A stretch of DNA of 38,188 nucleotides from Lachnospiraceae bacterium (GTDB lineage Bacteria > Bacillota > Clostridia > Lachnospirales > Lachnospiraceae), in the NCBI GenBank assembly GCA_030531165.1, contig JAUNOI010000015.1, positions 1 to 38,188 of the forward strand, read 5' to 3'. The notes beneath the pieces are model-generated. The model did not search any database and was not told the DNA's origin. It saw nothing but the letters and a program-made list of their open reading frames with translations. A program made the translations under genes and the position numbers. Below, in pieces: positions 34,642-38,188 of this stretch (positions are counted from its first letter, which is position 1; every line of letters begins with the position of its first letter).

Positions 34642-35541
34642 ATGCTGAAAATAGGGTCACATGTTGGAATGAAAGGAAAAGAGATGATGCTTGGCTCTGC
34701 GAAAGAAGCGGTTTCTTATGGAGCGAACACATTTATGGTATATACCGGAGCACCTCAGAATACAAAGAGAAAACCTGTCGGGGAACTGAGAATTCCAGAA
34801 GCGTGGGAATATATGAAATCGCATGGAATTGAAGACTTTGTTGTCCACGCGCCATATATCATCAATCTTGCCAATACGGTAAAAAAAGAGACATTTGAAA
34901 TTGCGGTGGATTTTCTGAAAATTGAATTGGAACGTGCCGAGGCGATGGGAGCAGATAAACTGGTTCTGCATCCGGGAGCACATGTTGGGGCCGGAGAGGA
35001 TACGGGAATCGCACGGATCATTGAAGGTTTGGATCAGGTCATGCACAAGGATATGAAGGTAAAGATCGCATTAGAAACGATGGCGGGAAAGGGAAGTGAA
35101 CTTGGCAGAAGTTTTGAGGAACTGGCACGCATTTATGATGGTGTCAAATACCCGGAGCATCTGCGTGTCTGCTTTGATACTTGTCATACGAATGACAGCG
35201 GATATCCGGTTGCAGAGGCATTTGATCGGGTCATGGAAGAGTTTGACCGCGTTGTGGGCAAAGACCAGGTTGCAGTTTTTCATGTCAATGACAGCAAGAA
35301 TCCGCTTGGAGCAAGAAAAGACCGCCATGAAAATATTGGATTTGGAACGATTGGATTTGATGCGCTGTATCACATCGTCCATCATCCTGGTTTCATGGAG
35401 GTTCCGAAGATTTTGGAAACTCCATATATAAAATTGGAAGGAACGAAAAAATCATTTCCTCCGTATAAATATGAAATTGAAATGCTAAGAACCGGGAAAT
35501 TTGAACCGGATGTTTGTGAAAAAATTTTAAATCAGAAATAG
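34642..35541 (+). CDS. nfo: Endonuclease IV (AP endonuclease)
   Basis: The 299-residue TIM-barrel enzyme cuts DNA 5' to abasic sites using three zinc ions. Family marks are [10 protein letters not shown] at the start, [51 protein letters not shown] and [22 protein letters not shown]. These carry the expected His, Glu and Asp zinc ligands. The length is within the usual range. GGAGTCTG precedes the ATG. It is followed nine bases later by a metallo-beta-lactamase-fold gene, and the two are likely co-transcribed. Confidence 0.95.
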   Translation: MLKIGSHVGMKGKEMMLGSAKEAVSYGANTFMVYTGAPQNTKRKPVGELRIPEAWEYMKSHGIEDFVVHAPYIINLANTVKKETFEIAVDFLKIELERAEAMGADKLVLHPGAHVGAGEDTGIARIIEGLDQVMHKDMKVKIALETMAGKGSELGRSFEELARIYDGVKYPEHLRVCFDTCHTNDSGYPVAEAFDRVMEEFDRVVGKDQVAVFHVNDSKNPLGARKDRHENIGFGTIGFDALYHIVHHPGFMEVPKILETPYIKLEGTKKSFPPYKYEIEMLRTGKFEPDVCEKILNQK

Positions 35542-35550
35542 GAGAGGTAT

Positions 35551-36252
35551 ATGAAAGTAACATTTATTGACCACAGCGGATATCTTGTAGAGCTGGAACA
35601 CAGCGTTTTGCTATTTGATTATTATCGAGGAGAAATTCCTGAGATTGCAGGGAAAAAATGGTATGTATTTGTATCGCATTTTCATCAGGATCACTATAAT
35701 CCCGTAATCTTTGATTTGCGCCGGCGCGGAGAGGATGTGACATACATCCTTTCAAAAGATGTAAAAAAATATCGTCGAAGAACATTAAAAGAGCCGTATG
35801 AGATCGTATCATGGAATGAATCATATCGAATTGAGGATATTTTTGTGGATACATTTCAATCCACAGATGAAGGATGTGCATTTCTTGTGCATGCGGAAGG
35901 ACTCGATATCTTTCATGCAGGAGATCTGAACTGGTGGCACTGGATCGGGGAGCCGGAAAGCGACAATGAGGCGATGAAGACAGGTTATATCAGGCAGATC
36001 GCAAAATTGGAACATGAAAATATCGATCTTGCCTTCATGCTTTTAGATCCCAGACAAGAGGGCGCCTATGCGTGGGGAATGAATTATTTCATGGAGCATA
36101 CGCGGGCGAAAATGGTATTTCCAATGCATATGTGGGGCGCCTATGCGTTATGCGATGCTTATCTGCAGACAGAATGTGGAAGAAAATACAAAAATAGATT
36201 TCAAAAAATTTCTCATGAAGGAGAAACATTTGTGTTTTCGGACATAGATTAA
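35551..36252 (+). CDS. Metallo-beta-lactamase-fold hydrolase
   Basis: The 233-residue protein has the metal-binding motif SHFHQDHYN with His43, His45, Asp47 and His48, then FHAGDLNWWHW as the second metal Asp region, and PMHMWG with a late His. These fit the UlaG/RomA-like branch of the metallo-beta-lactamase fold, whose members cleave phosphodiester or other ester bonds. No signal peptide is seen, so it is cytoplasmic. AGGAGAGG precedes the ATG. The gene lies between nfo and the S8 protease with short gaps. The substrate cannot be named. Confidence 0.88.
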   Translation: MKVTFIDHSGYLVELEHSVLLFDYYRGEIPEIAGKKWYVFVSHFHQDHYNPVIFDLRRRGEDVTYILSKDVKKYRRRTLKEPYEIVSWNESYRIEDIFVDTFQSTDEGCAFLVHAEGLDIFHAGDLNWWHWIGEPESDNEAMKTGYIRQIAKLEHENIDLAFMLLDPRQEGAYAWGMNYFMEHTRAKMVFPMHMWGAYALCDAYLQTECGRKYKNRFQKISHEGETFVFSDID

Positions 36253-36275
36253 TAAAAACCGGGATCGGAGCATTT

Positions 36276-37928
36276 ATGGAAAATGAAAAGATAGAGGATC
36301 AGTTGAATCTCGCCTTACAAATTCCGCAGCAGCAGCTGTTGGGAAGTGCGGAATTGAGTGCAGGTTATAATAAAGACCAGGGCACGTGGGAGTTGGTCGT
36401 TCGCTTTGCCGGAGCAGCGGATGATTTTGCCGTTTTGTCAGAGCGTTATGAAGCGGATATTTCTATTCTCAGCGGCAATTATGCGATCGTTACGATTCGA
36501 GAAAATCGGATCGGACCTTTTTCGAGGGAAACTTCGGTCATATATATCGAAAAGGCAAAGAATATTTCCCCGTTTGTTCAAGCTGGGATTCGAGCCTCTT
36601 GTCCATTATCTGTAAGAAATAGTATCCATACAACCGGGGAAGGCGTACTGATTGGAATCATTGATTCGGGAATCGATGTACTTCATCCGGATTTTATCAG
36701 GTCGGATGGAAAAAGTGCTTTTGTGGAGATCTGGGATCAGACGACAGGCAGGTATTTTGATGAGGAAGAGATACAGGAATCTATATCCGAACGGAAAACA
36801 TTTATTACGGATTTAACGGGACATGGCACACATGTTGCATCGATTGCGGCAGGCAATCAGGGTGTTGCCCCGCAGGCACAGATCATGTTTGTCAAATTAG
36901 GCAGGAGCGTGGAAGGAGAATTATCCCGAACGACGAATTTGATGCGGGCGATCGATTTTCTGATTGAAAAAGCCGAGCAGCGGCAGAAACCGCTTGCAAT
37001 CAATATTAGCTATGGAACAAATTACGGAGATCATCTCGGAAATAGTCTTCTGGAAACGTATATTGATCAGGCGTCGAATCTGTGGAAAACCTGCATCTGC
37101 GTTGGAACTGGCAATGAAGGCGATACGGGCAGGCACAAGCAGGGCAGTTTAAAAAACGGGCAGACAGAAGTAATTGAAATTTCCGTTGCCCCATATGAAA
37201 CTTCGTGGAATCTTCAAATATGGAAGGAATATCCGGACCAATTTTCAATCGAAATCAAATCTCCATCCGGAAGAGAACAGCGGATCGACGGACAGACAGG
37301 GTTTGCCCAGGCGAAATTCGGACAGACGGATCTGTCCTTTTTTTGGGGCATGCCGTCGCCGTATAATCTGCGACAGGAGATATTTTTGCTGTTTTTTTCG
37401 CAGGAACAGATTGAAAGCGGAATCTGGACCATTTTTCTCATTCCGGGAAAAATTAAAAACGGCAGATATGCGATGTGGCTTCCGGTATCGGAGACGACAA
37501 GCCGCAGCACGCGGTTTTTGATGCCGAGTACGGATATGACGCTGACAATACCTTCCACCGCAGATTCAGTTATCTCTGTCGGTGCATATGATGCGGATCA
37601 TCAAACATATGCTCCATTTTCCGGAAGGGGAGATGCTGCATTTGCTATTTTAAAACCAGATCTGGCAGCTCCGGGAGTCGGGATCTCGGCGGCTTCACCA
37701 GCCGGTGGAGAAAGCATCAGAAGCGGTACTTCCATGGCGGTTCCATTTGTCACGGGCACGGCGGCATTGCTGATGGAATGGGGAATCGTGCAGGGACATG
37801 ATCCCTATCTATACGGCGAGAAAGTAAAGGCATATCTACAAAGGGGTGCAAAACTTCTGCCAGGATTCAAGGAATATCCGAATAACCAGATTGGGTATGG
37901 GGAGGACGTTATAATAAGGTTACATTGA
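36276..37928 (+). CDS. S8 (subtilisin-type) serine protease, CspB-like
   Basis: The 550-residue protein has the complete catalytic triad: Asp130 in IIDSGID, His183 in GHGTHVAS and Ser486 in GTSMAVP, with the oxyanion region GTGNEGD. A roughly 90-residue N-terminal part looks like a propeptide-type domain, and a large insertion (about 295-425) of beta-rich sequence separates the His and Ser regions. This pattern fits the Csp germination-protease family of Clostridia, in which CspB activates the cortex hydrolase, but close relatives occur in species of uncertain sporulation. No signal peptide is seen. It lies 23 bases after the metallo-hydrolase gene and may share its transcript. Confidence 0.85.
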   Translation: MENEKIEDQLNLALQIPQQQLLGSAELSAGYNKDQGTWELVVRFAGAADDFAVLSERYEADISILSGNYAIVTIRENRIGPFSRETSVIYIEKAKNISPFVQAGIRASCPLSVRNSIHTTGEGVLIGIIDSGIDVLHPDFIRSDGKSAFVEIWDQTTGRYFDEEEIQESISERKTFITDLTGHGTHVASIAAGNQGVAPQAQIMFVKLGRSVEGELSRTTNLMRAIDFLIEKAEQRQKPLAINISYGTNYGDHLGNSLLETYIDQASNLWKTCICVGTGNEGDTGRHKQGSLKNGQTEVIEISVAPYETSWNLQIWKEYPDQFSIEIKSPSGREQRIDGQTGFAQAKFGQTDLSFFWGMPSPYNLRQEIFLLFFSQEQIESGIWTIFLIPGKIKNGRYAMWLPVSETTSRSTRFLMPSTDMTLTIPSTADSVISVGAYDADHQTYAPFSGRGDAAFAILKPDLAAPGVGISAASPAGGESIRSGTSMAVPFVTGTAALLMEWGIVQGHDPYLYGEKVKAYLQRGAKLLPGFKEYPNNQIGYGEDVIIRLH

Positions 37929-37945
37929 TAGATGCCAGTAAAATT

Positions 37946-37988
37946 AAGTGTTTCCGCCCGTTTTCCCCAAAGCAGAAACGGAACACTT
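37946..37988. repeat. Two-part imperfect hairpin after the S8 protease
   Basis: aagtgtt (37946-37952) pairs with aacactt (37982-37988), and inside it ccgttt (37958-37963) pairs with aaacgg (37976-37981), with a five-base bulge on the left. No T-run follows on the plus strand. It may be a transposon end or an unusual terminator. Confidence 0.5.
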
Positions 37989-38066
37989 TCAATGGATTCA
38001 GAGGAAAATCTGCCCGGTTTGGAATCGAAAATCCAGTTTAGGAGGGGTTTGTAGCAATGATGTAAC

Positions 38067-38188
38067 ATGAGTTGTCGGCAGAAAATTAAGTACGAACGAA
38101 GTGGATATTTGCTTTTACCTGGCAGTTCAACGAGAAACCAGAATCATAGGAAAATATGGTATGCTTAGAAGAACTTATTTGAAGGAGT
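38067..38188 (+). pseudogene. tnpV: TnpV-like transposon protein, frame-shifted and cut by window end
   Basis: From the ATG at 38067 one frame gives IKYERSGYLLLP, the usual start of TnpV proteins, and then runs into unrelated sequence. From 38119 the +1 frame continues with LAVQRETRIIGKYGMLRRTYLKE, the next part of the same family as I recall it. The two parts join if about five bases were lost at 38115-38125. TnpV is a small accessory protein of Firmicute transposons with unknown role. Only the first 40 or so codons fall in the window, and no nearby ribosome binding site serves this ATG. Confidence 0.5.

Noticed and set aside
37932..38054. 40-codon ORF starting MPVKLSVSARFPQSRNG
   Set aside because: No ribosome binding site, no recognised family, and it overlaps the hairpin; could be a gene remnant of the mobile element but unsupported.

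Overview
The window looks like chromosome of a low-to-mid GC Gram-positive anaerobe of the Clostridia, most likely a Lachnospiraceae gut bacterium. The reasons are the gene order tepA-ftsK-rimO-pgsA-cinA-recA-recX, strong AGGAGG-type ribosome binding sites, many ATG/GTG starts, a CspB/S8-type protease, a GldG-type ABC operon and several small mobile-element proteins that I recall from that family. No rRNA, tRNA, CRISPR array or intact transposase was seen. All family names come from reading the translations; no database search was run.

Layout. (1) 1-5070 is the 3' end of an exopolysaccharide/capsule cluster: pyruvyl transferase, Wzx-type flippase, an F420-dehydrogenase-beta-like protein, a separate two-cluster ferredoxin and a sugar nucleotidyltransferase. 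The F420-beta-like gene and the ferredoxin look like the two halves of one familiar protein, split and in reversed order. (2) 5071-7188 is a mobile-element boneyard: a coiled-coil ORF with a displaced C-terminus, an HTH-like protein, a perfect 20-bp hairpin, a DUF6809-like fragment and an IS66 tnpA remnant. (3) 7189-9953 holds a lipoprotein with two PepSY repeats, divergent from an OmpR-type response regulator and its histidine kinase. (4) 10029-15310 holds gpmI and pyc, separated by two consecutive hairpins and a pyc promoter covered by a long inverted repeat. (5) 15417-26232 is a housekeeping block (tepA, ftsK, fhs, folD, rimO, pgsA, cinA, recA, recX). Two one-carbon folate genes, fhs and folD, sit inside the usual ftsK-rimO interval, and recA has LexA-box-like sites at its promoter. 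(6) 26404-28928 has thrC, a membrane-anchored protein of unknown function and a zinc-ribbon protein. (7) 28995-32544 is an ABC ATPase/permease/GldG operon bracketed by two copies, in opposite orientation, of a highly structured 81/95-bp repeat. (8) 32606-34495 (minus strand) is an AEC transporter followed by an RpiR-type regulator. (9) 34642-37928 is nfo, a metallo-beta-lactamase-fold protein and an S8 protease. (10) The last 260 bases hold a hairpin and the frame-shifted start of a TnpV-like transposon protein.

How the parts work together. pyc (oxaloacetate supply), gpmI (lower glycolysis), thrC (threonine) and fhs/folD (one-carbon units) form the metabolic core. ftsK, recA, recX, cinA and nfo serve chromosome segregation and DNA repair. 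The PepSY lipoprotein and two-component pair form an envelope-sensing unit. No complete new defence or genetic system was found. The most unusual signals are the split ferredoxin/F420 pair, the inverted structured repeats around the GldG operon, the pyc operator-like repeat and the mobile-element graveyard.
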